A stretch of DNA of 64,000 bases, taken from NCBI GenBank assembly GCA_964410725.1, contig CAYPID010000004.1, forward strand, positions 8,348 to 72,347, read 5' to 3'. Every line of letters begins with the position of its first letter. Within the stretch, counting starts at the first letter, position 1. The notes under the pieces were generated by a model, which saw only the letters and a list, made by a program, of their open reading frames with translations, was not told the DNA's origin and did no database searches. Source of the stretch: CALAZP01 sp964410725 (GTDB taxonomy: Bacteria > Bacteroidota > Bacteroidia > Chitinophagales > Saprospiraceae). Shown piece by piece: positions 18,287 through 27,083 of the stretch. The position numbers were made by a program, and so were the translations under genes.

Positions 18287-19309
18287 TTACAAAAAATCTA
18301 CATCAATGTCGTAAGGGAAGGTTATCAAATACCGAATCGCTGTCTCAATTTCAAAATCCTCGAATACTATTTTGTAGATCACATCGAATATGGGCGTTTT
18401 TAAGCGATAGTATTTGCCGAGTTGGTGAATGACTTGAAGGGTATTGACCCCCTCCGCTAATTCAGGCATTTCACTGGAGATCTGTTGTTTATTCTTCCCC
18501 TTACCCAACTCATATCCAAAGCTAAAATTTCTAGAGTCTGAGGAGGTGGCCGTCGCGATCAAGTCCCCAATACCAGCTGTACCAAGAAAGGCAGGTACCG
18601 TCGCTCCCATAGCTTTCCCAAAGTAAATCATTTCTGTTAAGCCTCGGGTGATGAGCATGGCTTGTAAATTTCTTCCTATTCCTTTAGCTTCCAGAATGCC
18701 TGAACCTATGGCGATAATATTCTTTAACGCACCCGCAATTTCCGCTCCTAAAATATCATGAGTTCCAAAAACGTGAAATAACGGACTTTGGAGAACCGCT
18801 TTACCAGCATCTATGACCTCCTTGAACTTGCTTCCAATTACCGTTGCAGTAGGCTGCCCATTCATGATTTCTACAGCCAAATTTGGACCTGATAGGCAAC
18901 CAATTCGCACGACACAAGATTCTTGTTGAATCACCTCGCTCATAGTGTGGACTTCGTTTCTGGTCACCACCTCACATTGAGGATAAACATCAAACCCCTT
19001 GGTACCATGGATGATAAAATGATCCGGTAACAGATAAGGAGCCATGTTTCGCATCATCTCCCTAAAGGCAGAGGAGGGAACCATAGGGAATAATAGTCTG
19101 CATTGGGATAGGAGATCCTCAAGATCGTTTGTCAAATTAATTCTTCCAGCTAAGGATTGACCAAAACCACGACGAGTGGAATTCATATCTTCCACCGTAT
19201 TCTTGTTTCTCGAAAACAACAAAACGTCGGTTTTTAGGGCCATTAGATTAGCAATAGCCACCCCAAAACTACCGGCGCCAATGATTCCAACTTTATTTTT
19301 ATGCATCAT
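18287..19309 (-). CDS. gpsA: Glycerol-3-phosphate dehydrogenase [NAD(P)+]
   Basis: Cytosolic enzyme that reduces dihydroxyacetone phosphate to sn-glycerol-3-phosphate, the backbone precursor of phospholipids. The 340-residue protein opens with the Rossmann fingerprint VGIIGAGSFGVAIANL. IHGTKGFD (near 100) and GALKNIIAIGSGI (near 192, with the catalytic lysine) follow, and LPELAEGVNT-type sequence is present as MPELAEGVNTL. The start overlaps the truB 3' end by 11 bp, so translation is probably coupled. An alternative start at the second methionine would change one residue only. Confidence 0.95.
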   Translation of the reverse strand: MMHKNKVGIIGAGSFGVAIANLMALKTDVLLFSRNKNTVEDMNSTRRGFGQSLAGRINLTNDLEDLLSQCRLLFPMVPSSAFREMMRNMAPYLLPDHFIIHGTKGFDVYPQCEVVTRNEVHTMSEVIQQESCVVRIGCLSGPNLAVEIMNGQPTATVIGSKFKEVIDAGKAVLQSPLFHVFGTHDILGAEIAGALKNIIAIGSGILEAKGIGRNLQAMLITRGLTEMIYFGKAMGATVPAFLGTAGIGDLIATATSSDSRNFSFGYELGKGKNKQQISSEMPELAEGVNTLQVIHQLGKYYRLKTPIFDVIYKIVFEDFEIETAIRYLITFPYDIDVDFL

Positions 19310-20015
19310 TATTAGCTATAATACTCAACCATTCTTCTAGCGTTCGAGCTTGATTAATATGATAGGTGCCTATGGCAATTCGCCTCAAATCAGAAAGATA
19401 ACCCCCATTTTGCAGTTTTCTTCCCAAATCATGAGCTAATGACCTTATGTAGGTCCCTTTGCTGCAATGTACTTCAAATTTAAGAAGAGGAAGTTCAAAT
19501 GCTGTGATTTCAAAATCGTGAATGGTTACCGGTCTCGCCGGAATATCCACGGTCTTACCTTTTCTAGCCTTTTTATAAAGGGGTTGCCCATCGATTTTAA
19601 TTGCTGAATACATTGGAGGCACCTGCATTAAATCACCCTTGAGCTCCATAATAGCCCCGAGAACCATGGATTCAGTCAAGTGGCTGGTGTCAAACTTTTC
19701 ATCTGGAGTAGTTTCTTTGTCATACGAAGGGGTTGAAGCACCTAAAGTGATTTCTCCAGAATAGGTTTTATCCAAACCCATTAAATCATTGATTTTCTTG
19801 GTGGCTTTTCCGGTACAAATAATCAATAACCCAGTAGCCAAAGGATCTAGTGTGCCAGAATGCCCTACTTTTATTTTCTTAATGCCCAATTTACTTTTTA
19901 ACGCATACCTCAATTTGTTCACTACGTCAAAAGAAGTCCACCCCACTGGCTTATCGACTAATAACAGCGCTCCTTGTTCGAAATCCAAACGATTGACTTG
20001 GGAATTGGAATCCAT
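19299..20015 (-). CDS. truB: tRNA pseudouridine(55) synthase
   Basis: Makes pseudouridine at position 55 in the T-loop of tRNAs. The 238-residue protein has the family start LLLVDKPVGWTSFDVVNKLR and the catalytic block KVGHSGTLDPLATG, with the nucleophilic aspartate at residue 57. The conserved GTYIRSLAHDLG is near 186. It is shorter than the E. coli enzyme (314) because the C-terminal PUA-like domain is minimal, as in many Bacteroidota. It lies 10 bp after uppP and overlaps gpsA. Confidence 0.95.
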   Translation of the reverse strand: MDSNSQVNRLDFEQGALLLVDKPVGWTSFDVVNKLRYALKSKLGIKKIKVGHSGTLDPLATGLLIICTGKATKKINDLMGLDKTYSGEITLGASTPSYDKETTPDEKFDTSHLTESMVLGAIMELKGDLMQVPPMYSAIKIDGQPLYKKARKGKTVDIPARPVTIHDFEITAFELPLLKFEVHCSKGTYIRSLAHDLGRKLQNGGYLSDLRRIAIGTYHINQARTLEEWLSIIANNDA

Positions 20016-20025
20016 CTTTAATTAA

Positions 20026-20823
20026 CTACAACATCAAAAGTATAAAACATCCAATAGCAGCGACAAAGCAGTACCAGGCAAAGTAGCGCAACTGACTTTT
20101 TTGAACCAAGCGAATCATCCACAGACACGCAATAATACCAGTAATAAATGCGGATAGAAATCCGACGCCTAACGGCAAAAGCGCGATGGAATCTGTATTG
20201 AATTCTCCGCTCAAAAGGTCCTTGGCCACTTTCCCAAAAATTAGTGGTATCACCATTAGAAAGGAGAATCGCGCAGCTTCTTTTCGCTGGTGCTTCGATA
20301 AAAGGGCAGCGGCAATGGTAGCACCAGATCGGGAAATACCTGGGAGAATTGCAATAGCTTGAGCCAAACCGATAATGCCAGCCCCAAAAATTCCAATTTC
20401 ACGCTCACCGTTTTGAGCCCGATCAGAAAATAGAAGTAACAAGCCTGTTATTCCTAATAATCCCCCAACCATAAGTAGGTTCTGGTCAAACAATTGCGCT
20501 ATCTCTGATTCCCAAAGTAAACCTACGAGAGCCGCTGGAATCATAGACAAAACAATAAGTAAGACATACCTGCCTTCTTCCCGATGTCCTTTTTGGAAAA
20601 ATTTTTGGATAATTTGAAGAATGTCTTTTCGGAAAACAATCAAAGTGGCAAGAGCAGTAGCCATATGCAAAACTACTGTTTCTAGCAAACTCTCCTCTGC
20701 CAACTGATGGTCGTTAAACAAGTATTTGGCTATCTCAAGATGACCACTACTGCTCACAGGTAAAAATTCAGTTAAACCTTGAATAATGCCAAGAACAATT
20801 GAACGAAAAAGGTCTGAAGCCAT
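20026..20823 (-). CDS. uppP: Undecaprenyl-diphosphatase
   Basis: Polytopic inner-membrane phosphatase (UppP/BacA) that recycles undecaprenyl pyrophosphate to the monophosphate lipid carrier for peptidoglycan and other glycans. The 265-residue length is normal. Both signature regions are present: QGLTEFLPVSSSGHL (near 15-29) and PGISRSGATIAAALL (near 160-174), which supply the catalytic glutamate, serine, histidine and arginine. It follows the DUF3098 gene by 1 bp and precedes truB by 10 bp. Resistance to bacitracin is a known effect of high expression in this family. Confidence 0.96.
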   Translation of the reverse strand: MASDLFRSIVLGIIQGLTEFLPVSSSGHLEIAKYLFNDHQLAEESLLETVVLHMATALATLIVFRKDILQIIQKFFQKGHREEGRYVLLIVLSMIPAALVGLLWESEIAQLFDQNLLMVGGLLGITGLLLLFSDRAQNGEREIGIFGAGIIGLAQAIAILPGISRSGATIAAALLSKHQRKEAARFSFLMVIPLIFGKVAKDLLSGEFNTDSIALLPLGVGFLSAFITGIIACLWMIRLVQKSQLRYFAWYCFVAAIGCFILLML

Positions 20824-20824
20824 G

Positions 20825-21127
20825 TTACTTTTTAAAGATCGCGAAAATTTCTACCACCAGCCCAATGATGATTACAATCGGGGCTAATACAGTGCGTCTA
20901 AAACTGTAAATGATAGAATCATCCCAAACATCAGGTGAAGGCATCTTTCCACCAGACATCAACGCCAAACCTAAAGCTACCAAAAAGGCCCCTAAGGCGA
21001 TTAATTGATAGTTAGCTTTTCCCATCAAAAGTGGCGGCAGCGCCTTAGTTGAAACTTGTTTGGAGCGTGTTGAAACAGCTTTTTTGGGTGCTGTTACCAC
21101 TACTTTTTTCCCTTTTTTATTACTCAT
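20825..21127 (-). CDS. DUF3098 small membrane protein
   Basis: A 100-residue protein with a basic N-terminus of about 34 residues (rich in K, S and T) and two hydrophobic helices (about 38-58 and 78-97). The stretch between them, ending in SFRRTVLAPIVII, is characteristic of DUF3098, a Bacteroidota family of unknown function found between ftsX and uppP. The location inside an envelope operon suggests a role in division or wall turnover, but this is inference. No catalytic residues are evident. Confidence 0.85.
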   Translation of the reverse strand: MSNKKGKKVVVTAPKKAVSTRSKQVSTKALPPLLMGKANYQLIALGAFLVALGLALMSGGKMPSPDVWDDSIIYSFRRTVLAPIVIIIGLVVEIFAIFKK

Positions 21128-21153
21128 GATTTCAGTCTTAATAATAACTTGAT

Positions 21154-22017
21154 TCAGTATAAATCATCTATCCTCATTTTCAAATACTTGTGAACCACCA
21201 ATTTGGTGCTAATCACTGCAACAAATATACCCAATACGGGAAGTATTCCGAGCATAAACCAAAGTTGTTCCATCATTCTTGCTGTAAAAATTCCCGGAAT
21301 GTCATTTTCCAACCAATATATGATTCCTCCGATAGCCCCAATGGCCAGTAATCCAGCGACAGCTCCCATACCAATGGCCTGAAGAATAAATGGTCTGCTG
21401 ATAAAATTTTGAGATGCTCCCACGAGCTCCATATTTCGTATTAAAAATCGATTGGCATACAAAGACAATCGAATGGTATTGTGCATCATCAAGGCTACCA
21501 ATAACAGCAAAACCAATCCACTGATGGCGGCAAACCAAGATAATTTTTCAATATTTTCCAAAAGTTGGCCAGCGAGAAACTGCTCGTAATAGACTGCACT
21601 TATTGCACCTATATTTAACAAATCATCCCTCATTTCATCCATCCACTCTTTTTGTAAGTATCCGCCTTTAATGTTGAAAGTTATTAAATCGAAAAAGGGG
21701 TTTGGTAGTTCTGTAGATAGTAGTGTTCCAATTTCAGTTTCCATCTCCTTGGCAATCTGTTCTTTTGATTGGAACGTTATACTATTCGGCATGACCATCC
21801 TATGTTGACCTAAATAATCCAGGACCAATTGAATCTCTTCCTGCTCCACTGCTGGTTTCATTTCAACTACAAATAGAATATTCTCTTTGAGTTGGGTTAA
21901 AACTTGATTGCCCTGAAGTACAAGTACACCAAATAAACCCGAAAGGAATAGAACCAATGAAGTGGTTATTATTGCAAAAACCTGGTTGGGTCTGATGGAT
22001 TTTCGGCTTCTTGCCAT
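21154..22017 (-). CDS. ftsX: Cell division ABC permease FtsX
   Basis: Four-helix membrane partner of the ATPase FtsE, which in other bacteria controls septal peptidoglycan hydrolases. The 287-residue protein has one N-terminal hydrophobic segment (about 15-35) and an extracytoplasmic domain (about 36-155). The FtsX/MacB permease module with three helices (about 165-285) follows and includes HNTIRLSLYANRFLIRNMELVGAS. The ATG at 22017 (MARSRKS) is chosen over an in-frame TTG seven codons upstream because it gives a compact basic N-terminus. ftsE is not in the window. First gene of the minus-strand operon. Confidence 0.9.
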   Translation of the reverse strand: MARSRKSIRPNQVFAIITTSLVLFLSGLFGVLVLQGNQVLTQLKENILFVVEMKPAVEQEEIQLVLDYLGQHRMVMPNSITFQSKEQIAKEMETEIGTLLSTELPNPFFDLITFNIKGGYLQKEWMDEMRDDLLNIGAISAVYYEQFLAGQLLENIEKLSWFAAISGLVLLLLVALMMHNTIRLSLYANRFLIRNMELVGASQNFISRPFILQAIGMGAVAGLLAIGAIGGIIYWLENDIPGIFTARMMEQLWFMLGILPVLGIFVAVISTKLVVHKYLKMRIDDLY

Positions 22018-22039
22018 GGAAATTTTAAGATAAATCAAT

Positions 22040-22047
22040 CAAAAATA
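22040..22047 (-). promoter_or_regulatory. Candidate -7 element for the ftsX operon
   Basis: On the minus strand this reads TATTTTTG, an exact match to TAnnTTTG, 22 bp before the ftsX ATG in the 78-bp interval shared with leuS. No good -33 TTTG is seen at about 19-20 bp spacing. The plus-strand partner for leuS is weaker (TAATTTCG at 22069-22076). Confidence 0.55.
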
Positions 22048-22095
22048 GTTAATTATGGCAAAAGGCTATAATTTCGCGGATTCAAACAAAAAGAA

Positions 22096-25011
22096 ATGGA
22101 GTATCAACCAAGAGTTATAGAGAAAAAGTGGAGAGAAAATTGGGTAAAAGAAGACATATATAAGGTAGAGGAAGTCGCTTCCAAACCTAAGTACTATGTT
22201 TTAGATATGTTTCCATATCCTTCTGGTGCTGGTCTACACGTGGGGCATCCACTTGGGTACATTGCATCCGATATTTTTTCTAGATACAAAAGGATGTCGG
22301 GATTTAATGTATTACATCCAATGGGTTATGATGCTTTTGGGCTCCCTGCGGAACAATATGCGATACAAACTGGAGTTCATCCAGCTGATTCAACCGCTAA
22401 AAATATTGATAGGTATCGCGAACAATTAGATAATTTAGGATTTAGCTTTGATTGGTCAAGAGAGGTAAGAACTTGTGATCCCAGTTACTATAAATGGACT
22501 CAATGGATATTCTTGCAATTATTTGATAGTTATTACGATACTCAAAGTCAAAAAGCCCAACCAATTAAAGACTTAATTGCCCAATTTGAGCAAAAGGGAA
22601 GCAATGGGGTCACAGCTTACGGTACTCCTCCACCTGATTTTACCGCTGAAGAATGGAACGCCTGGACTCCTTCGGAAAAAGACCAGGTGTTGATGAATTA
22701 TCGATTGGCCTATCGAAAAATAACCTATGTCAATTGGTGTGAGGCTTTGGGAACTGTATTGGCCAATGATGAAGTTAAAGATGGGGTGTCTGAAAGGGGA
22801 GGACATCCAGTGGAGCGAAAGCCTATGTTACAGTGGTCACTCAGGATAACCGCTTATGCTGAAAGACTTCTGAATGATTTGGATTCCTTAGAATGGTCAG
22901 AAGCGATGAAAAAGATGCAAGCCAACTGGATTGGACGATCTCAAGGAGCCCAAATGTTTTTCGATATTCAGCACCACAGTCAATCCCTTGAAATATATAC
23001 CACCAGACCTGATACCATTTTTGGTGCCACCTTTATGGTTTTAGCTCCAGAACACAACTTGGTATCACAGATAACCACTCCGGCTCAGCAAAAGGAAATA
23101 GATGATTATTTGACCTATGTCAATAAAAGGTCAGAAAGAGAGCGCATGGCCGAGACTAAAGAAGTTACTGGAGCTTTTACAGGAGCCTATGCTATCAATC
23201 CGTTTAATCAAAAACGTATTCCCATTTATATCAGTGAGTATGTTTTAAAGGATTATGGTACGGGAGCCATTATGGCTGTTCCTGCTGATGATGAACGCGA
23301 TCAGCGATTTGCCAAAAAATTTGGATTAGAGATTTTGCCTGTAGTGGATAAGTCTAAATATCCTGGTGCTTCTTTAGACGATAAGGTGGGGATATTGATC
23401 AATTCTGATTTCTTGAATGGTTTAGAAGTTCCGGATGCTATAGAAAAAGTTATTCAAAGTATTGAAAAACAGAAAATAGGAAGGCGTCAAATCAACTACA
23501 AACTCAGGGATGCTATATACAGTCGTCAACGATATTGGGGAGAACCTTTCCCAGTTAAGTACGATCGGGATGGAGTTACTCACCCCTTAAAAGAAGAGGA
23601 GTTACCTCTTGAACTTCCAGATTTAGATGACTTCCAACCAGCTGCTGGAAATAAGAGCCCTTTGGCCAGGCTATCTAATTGGGTCGAGACGGCTGATGGA
23701 ATGGTTAGGGAAACGGATACAATGCCAGGGTTTGCTGGATCTTCTTGGTACTTTCTAAGATATATGGATCCACATAACAGTGATTTTTTTGCAGACAGAG
23801 GAGCGGTCAATTATTGGAAGGATGTGGATTTATATGTCGGAGGCACGGAACATGCGGTTGGTCATCTCATGTATTCCAGGTTTTGGCATAAATTTTTATA
23901 TGATAATGGTTGGGTACCAACGCCTGAACCTTTCAAAAAGTTAATCAATCAAGGGATGATTGGAGGAACTATGCTATATCTTCAAGAATCCGTATTCATC
24001 CCCCAAGACCAACCCGAACAGATAACTAAAGTTTGGACATCAGATTTGAATGAACAGCCGATTCAAGGAAATTGGGACGAATTAGGAACCGGAACCATTA
24101 AACCTGTTTCCAAAAGATTAATTCCCTTGGCATTAGGAAAAGAAGTTGCAGTTGATGGAGTAGGTGAGTGGAGACTTTACCAAAAAGATCTTTTAAATGC
24201 TGCTAAGATAGATGCTTCTGGCTGGGCTTATCTTTCGGGATTTTTAAAGATGGAAGATCAATTTGTTTGGAGAACCAGTGAGGGAGGAGAAAAATATATG
24301 GAGTTGACATTTGAAATTGGAAAAATGTCCAAGTCCAAGTACAACGTCATTAATCCTGATGATGTGGTGGAAAATTACGGAGCGGATTGTTTCAGAATGT
24401 ATGAGATGTTCTTAGGGCCTGTTGAACAAGCCAAACCATGGGATACGAAGGGAATTGATGGCGTAAGCAAATTTCTTAGAAAATATTGGAGTTTATTTTT
24501 CAATAAAAATGATGAATTTAACCTCAATAATGAAACCGGAAATAAAGAAGAACTCAAGGTGTTACACAGCACCATAAAAAAGGTAAAAGAAGATATTGAA
24601 AGATTTTCCTTCAATACTTGTATTAGTGCTTTTATGGTGGCGGTCAATGAACTTAGGAAATTGAATTGTAATAAAGCGGAGATTCTGCTACCGCTGACTA
24701 GGCTTCTGGCTCCATTTGCACCTCATATTTCTGAAGAGTTGTGGTCCTTAGCTGGGCAGCGCGGCAGTATCCATTTAGAAGATTATCCAACTTTCAACGA
24801 AGAATATTTAGTTGAAGATTCAATTAACTACCCCTTGAGTATTAATGGTAAGAAGAGGGGAACATTGGATTTACCAGCCGGTTTGGACAAAGAATCTATC
24901 GAAAAAGCAGTGATGCAAACCGATATTGTTCAAAAGTGGACTGAAGGGAAAGAAATCATTAAACTCATAGTTGTCCCAGGAAGAATGGTGAATGTGGTGG
25001 TGAAAGGATAA
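22096..25011 (+). CDS. leuS: Leucyl-tRNA synthetase
   Basis: Class I aminoacyl-tRNA synthetase that charges tRNA-Leu. The 971-residue protein has the HIGH-type motif in PYPSGAGLHVGHPLGY (HVGH at 48-51), the CP1 editing domain (about 300-420, with the TTRPDTIFGATFM motif) and KMSKS at 743-747. The anticodon-binding and C-terminal domains follow. It is about 110 residues longer than E. coli LeuS; the additional sequence includes a segment at about 630-700 between the catalytic halves, typical of Bacteroidota LeuS. It is transcribed divergently from ftsX and its stop is 2 bp from the convergent lipoprotein gene. Confidence 0.97.
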   Translation: MEYQPRVIEKKWRENWVKEDIYKVEEVASKPKYYVLDMFPYPSGAGLHVGHPLGYIASDIFSRYKRMSGFNVLHPMGYDAFGLPAEQYAIQTGVHPADSTAKNIDRYREQLDNLGFSFDWSREVRTCDPSYYKWTQWIFLQLFDSYYDTQSQKAQPIKDLIAQFEQKGSNGVTAYGTPPPDFTAEEWNAWTPSEKDQVLMNYRLAYRKITYVNWCEALGTVLANDEVKDGVSERGGHPVERKPMLQWSLRITAYAERLLNDLDSLEWSEAMKKMQANWIGRSQGAQMFFDIQHHSQSLEIYTTRPDTIFGATFMVLAPEHNLVSQITTPAQQKEIDDYLTYVNKRSERERMAETKEVTGAFTGAYAINPFNQKRIPIYISEYVLKDYGTGAIMAVPADDERDQRFAKKFGLEILPVVDKSKYPGASLDDKVGILINSDFLNGLEVPDAIEKVIQSIEKQKIGRRQINYKLRDAIYSRQRYWGEPFPVKYDRDGVTHPLKEEELPLELPDLDDFQPAAGNKSPLARLSNWVETADGMVRETDTMPGFAGSSWYFLRYMDPHNSDFFADRGAVNYWKDVDLYVGGTEHAVGHLMYSRFWHKFLYDNGWVPTPEPFKKLINQGMIGGTMLYLQESVFIPQDQPEQITKVWTSDLNEQPIQGNWDELGTGTIKPVSKRLIPLALGKEVAVDGVGEWRLYQKDLLNAAKIDASGWAYLSGFLKMEDQFVWRTSEGGEKYMELTFEIGKMSKSKYNVINPDDVVENYGADCFRMYEMFLGPVEQAKPWDTKGIDGVSKFLRKYWSLFFNKNDEFNLNNETGNKEELKVLHSTIKKVKEDIERFSFNTCISAFMVAVNELRKLNCNKAEILLPLTRLLAPFAPHISEELWSLAGQRGSIHLEDYPTFNEEYLVEDSINYPLSINGKKRGTLDLPAGLDKESIEKAVMQTDIVQKWTEGKEIIKLIVVPGRMVNVVVKG

Positions 25012-25013
25012 GG

Positions 25014-26990
25014 CTACAGATTGCTGTCTACAATTTTGAAAGTAGTCCTTCTGTTTCTTTGATGTTCCTCTTCTGTGCACCTGGCGCAGATACAATCTGT
25101 CACAGGTGCTGTTTCACCATAGCCTTTAGCTCCTAATCGGTTGGCACTTATTCCCTTATCGATTAAGTAATTAACCACTGATTGGGCTCTTTTTTGGGAA
25201 AGCTCTTGATTGTATCGGTCCTGACCTCTACAATCAGTATGGGATGCCAATTCAATGGAAATATCTGGATTCAATTGCAACACTTCTGATAGCTTGTCTA
25301 AAACAGGGGCTGCATCTTCCCTAATATCCCATTTGTCTAAATCGTAATATACATTAGCCAAAGTAATTTCACGTTGTTCAAATATTTTTTCGAGTTCAAC
25401 CTCTAATTCAAATACTCGATTTGGTTGGTTGTTATCCAAACCAACATTTAGCGAATTGAATAGCGTTTGATTATTTAAAAATCCATTTTTAGAGGCAAAA
25501 ATTTGATAATCAGTATTTTCATCTATAGATAATTCAACATAGCCCTCCTCATTGGTAATGAAATTGGAGGGCGCCTGAAAGATTGGTGAGTTAACAACCA
25601 CTTTAGCATCTGTTAATGGCTTTCGACCCAGAATCTTACTTTGGGGATCTTCGGGATTGGCATATATTTTTTCAAGAATATATATTCTAAGCGCAATGCC
25701 TGCTATCTGATCAGCGGAAATTGCTTCCTCTGCAACTGCTTCGGGTATTTCAGATAAAGGAATAGATTTGAAACCAAAAATATCATCTTCACCCACCCCC
25801 TCTAATACTCTCTTTGAAGTAAAAAAACCCTGACCATTGGGTAATTTCAGCAAACTGAAATCGTCGTTACCGGAGTTAATTGGTGGTTGAAGGTTAGCAG
25901 GAACGGACCACCCTTTCTCAGAAATTTTTACTGATTGAAAAATATCTAAACCGCCTAAACCAGGATGATAATCAGATGAGAAATATAGCGTGTCTTCTAA
26001 GATAACTGGAAATTGCTCATTACCGGGGGAATTTATTCCTCTTCCCAGTAATTCAGGTTCATTCCAACCTACCTTATTTCTAGTAGTTTTCCAGATATCA
26101 TATCCCCCAAATCCATTGGGATCATTGCAAGTAAAATATAAAATTTGCTCATCATCAGATAAGGACGGATGAGCATAATTGATATCTGGTCGTTGAAAAG
26201 GCAATGGAGTGGGGACCGACCATCCACTATTTTCTTTTTTCACCACAAAAATTCTACAAAAGGCGTCTTTGCCTTTAGGGGCCGTACACCGTGTAAAAAA
26301 GGCGGTATTTTGTTCTTGATTGATGATAAAATTGGCTTCGTGCAGAGGCGTATTAATTCCCGGTATGGATAAAGGAAGCACTCTATCATCTTTGAAATGA
26401 TATTCAAATATATCAGAGAATTTTCGCCCAGTCCTTTCATAGTTATTTTCTCCAGTACTTTCCGTTCTATCGGACGAAAAATACAACACCCCCTCTGAGT
26501 AATCGGATGGACTGTAATCAGAAAAGGAGGAATTCAATGCTATTTCTTGAATCGCATAAGCAGGAGGTTGTTGCGCCCATTCCAGCGCTAACTCACAAGC
26601 TTTAATTTCCATCCGATATTCGTAAGGACTGCCAATTTCAAAGCCTAAATCCCTAAATGCTTGAATCGCATCTTCGTAATTGCCCACTGCTTTTAATGCA
26701 AAGGCATATTCCTTAAGCGCATCGATGCCATACTGATTGTCGTAAGCAATTTTATACCAATTGACCGATTCATCTAACCGATTGAGATTGGCTAAAGACC
26801 GTCCTATCAAATAGGCAATGCTTCCTCTTTCAATTCTGGATTCAGCTTTTTTATATTCCTTTTCTAAAAATTTCAATGCAACAGCGTATTGTTGTCGCTC
26901 ATAGGCGAACTTGCCGTCTTTTACCTTTTGAGTATAGGTGCACTGTGTAGTTGAAGCTAATAAAACAAGGAAAAACAAAATCCATCGCAT
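25014..26990 (-). CDS. OmpA-family protein with TPR, propeller and CRD domains (PorE-like)
   Basis: A 658-residue exported protein. Residues 1-17 form a signal peptide; Cys17 (in STTQC) may be a loose lipobox. TPR-like helices follow at about 20-130. A PD40/WD40-type beta-propeller spans about 150-410, with repeats such as YFSSDR and LYFSSDYHPGLGGLDIF. A carboxypeptidase-regulatory-like beta domain lies at about 430-520. The OmpA C-terminal peptidoglycan-binding domain covers about 541-658 (SHTDCRGQDRYNQELSQKRA, then NRRTTFKIV). This domain order is that of PorE, an accessory lipoprotein of the type IX secretion system. Similar proteins without a proven T9SS role are also common in Bacteroidota, so the role is inferred. 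No other T9SS gene is in the window. Confidence 0.75.
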   Translation of the reverse strand: MRWILFFLVLLASTTQCTYTQKVKDGKFAYERQQYAVALKFLEKEYKKAESRIERGSIAYLIGRSLANLNRLDESVNWYKIAYDNQYGIDALKEYAFALKAVGNYEDAIQAFRDLGFEIGSPYEYRMEIKACELALEWAQQPPAYAIQEIALNSSFSDYSPSDYSEGVLYFSSDRTESTGENNYERTGRKFSDIFEYHFKDDRVLPLSIPGINTPLHEANFIINQEQNTAFFTRCTAPKGKDAFCRIFVVKKENSGWSVPTPLPFQRPDINYAHPSLSDDEQILYFTCNDPNGFGGYDIWKTTRNKVGWNEPELLGRGINSPGNEQFPVILEDTLYFSSDYHPGLGGLDIFQSVKISEKGWSVPANLQPPINSGNDDFSLLKLPNGQGFFTSKRVLEGVGEDDIFGFKSIPLSEIPEAVAEEAISADQIAGIALRIYILEKIYANPEDPQSKILGRKPLTDAKVVVNSPIFQAPSNFITNEEGYVELSIDENTDYQIFASKNGFLNNQTLFNSLNVGLDNNQPNRVFELEVELEKIFEQREITLANVYYDLDKWDIREDAAPVLDKLSEVLQLNPDISIELASHTDCRGQDRYNQELSQKRAQSVVNYLIDKGISANRLGAKGYGETAPVTDCICARCTEEEHQRNRRTTFKIVDSNL

Positions 26991-27009
26991 AATGTCCCCA
27001 ATTTAAATA

Positions 27010-27050
27010 AATAACCCCAAATTAAAACCTTAGTTCTATTTGGGGTTATT
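27010..27050 (-). terminator. Intrinsic terminator after secDF
   Basis: Perfect 13-bp inverted repeat: AATAACCCCAAAT at 27010-27022 and its complement at 27038-27050, with a 15-nt loop. It lies 33 bp after the secDF stop. On the minus strand it is followed by an AT-rich run rather than a pure U tract. It separates secDF from the PorE-like gene. Confidence 0.75.
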
Positions 27051-27083
27051 TTATTATTGGAATTACCTATCGGTAAAAATTCC

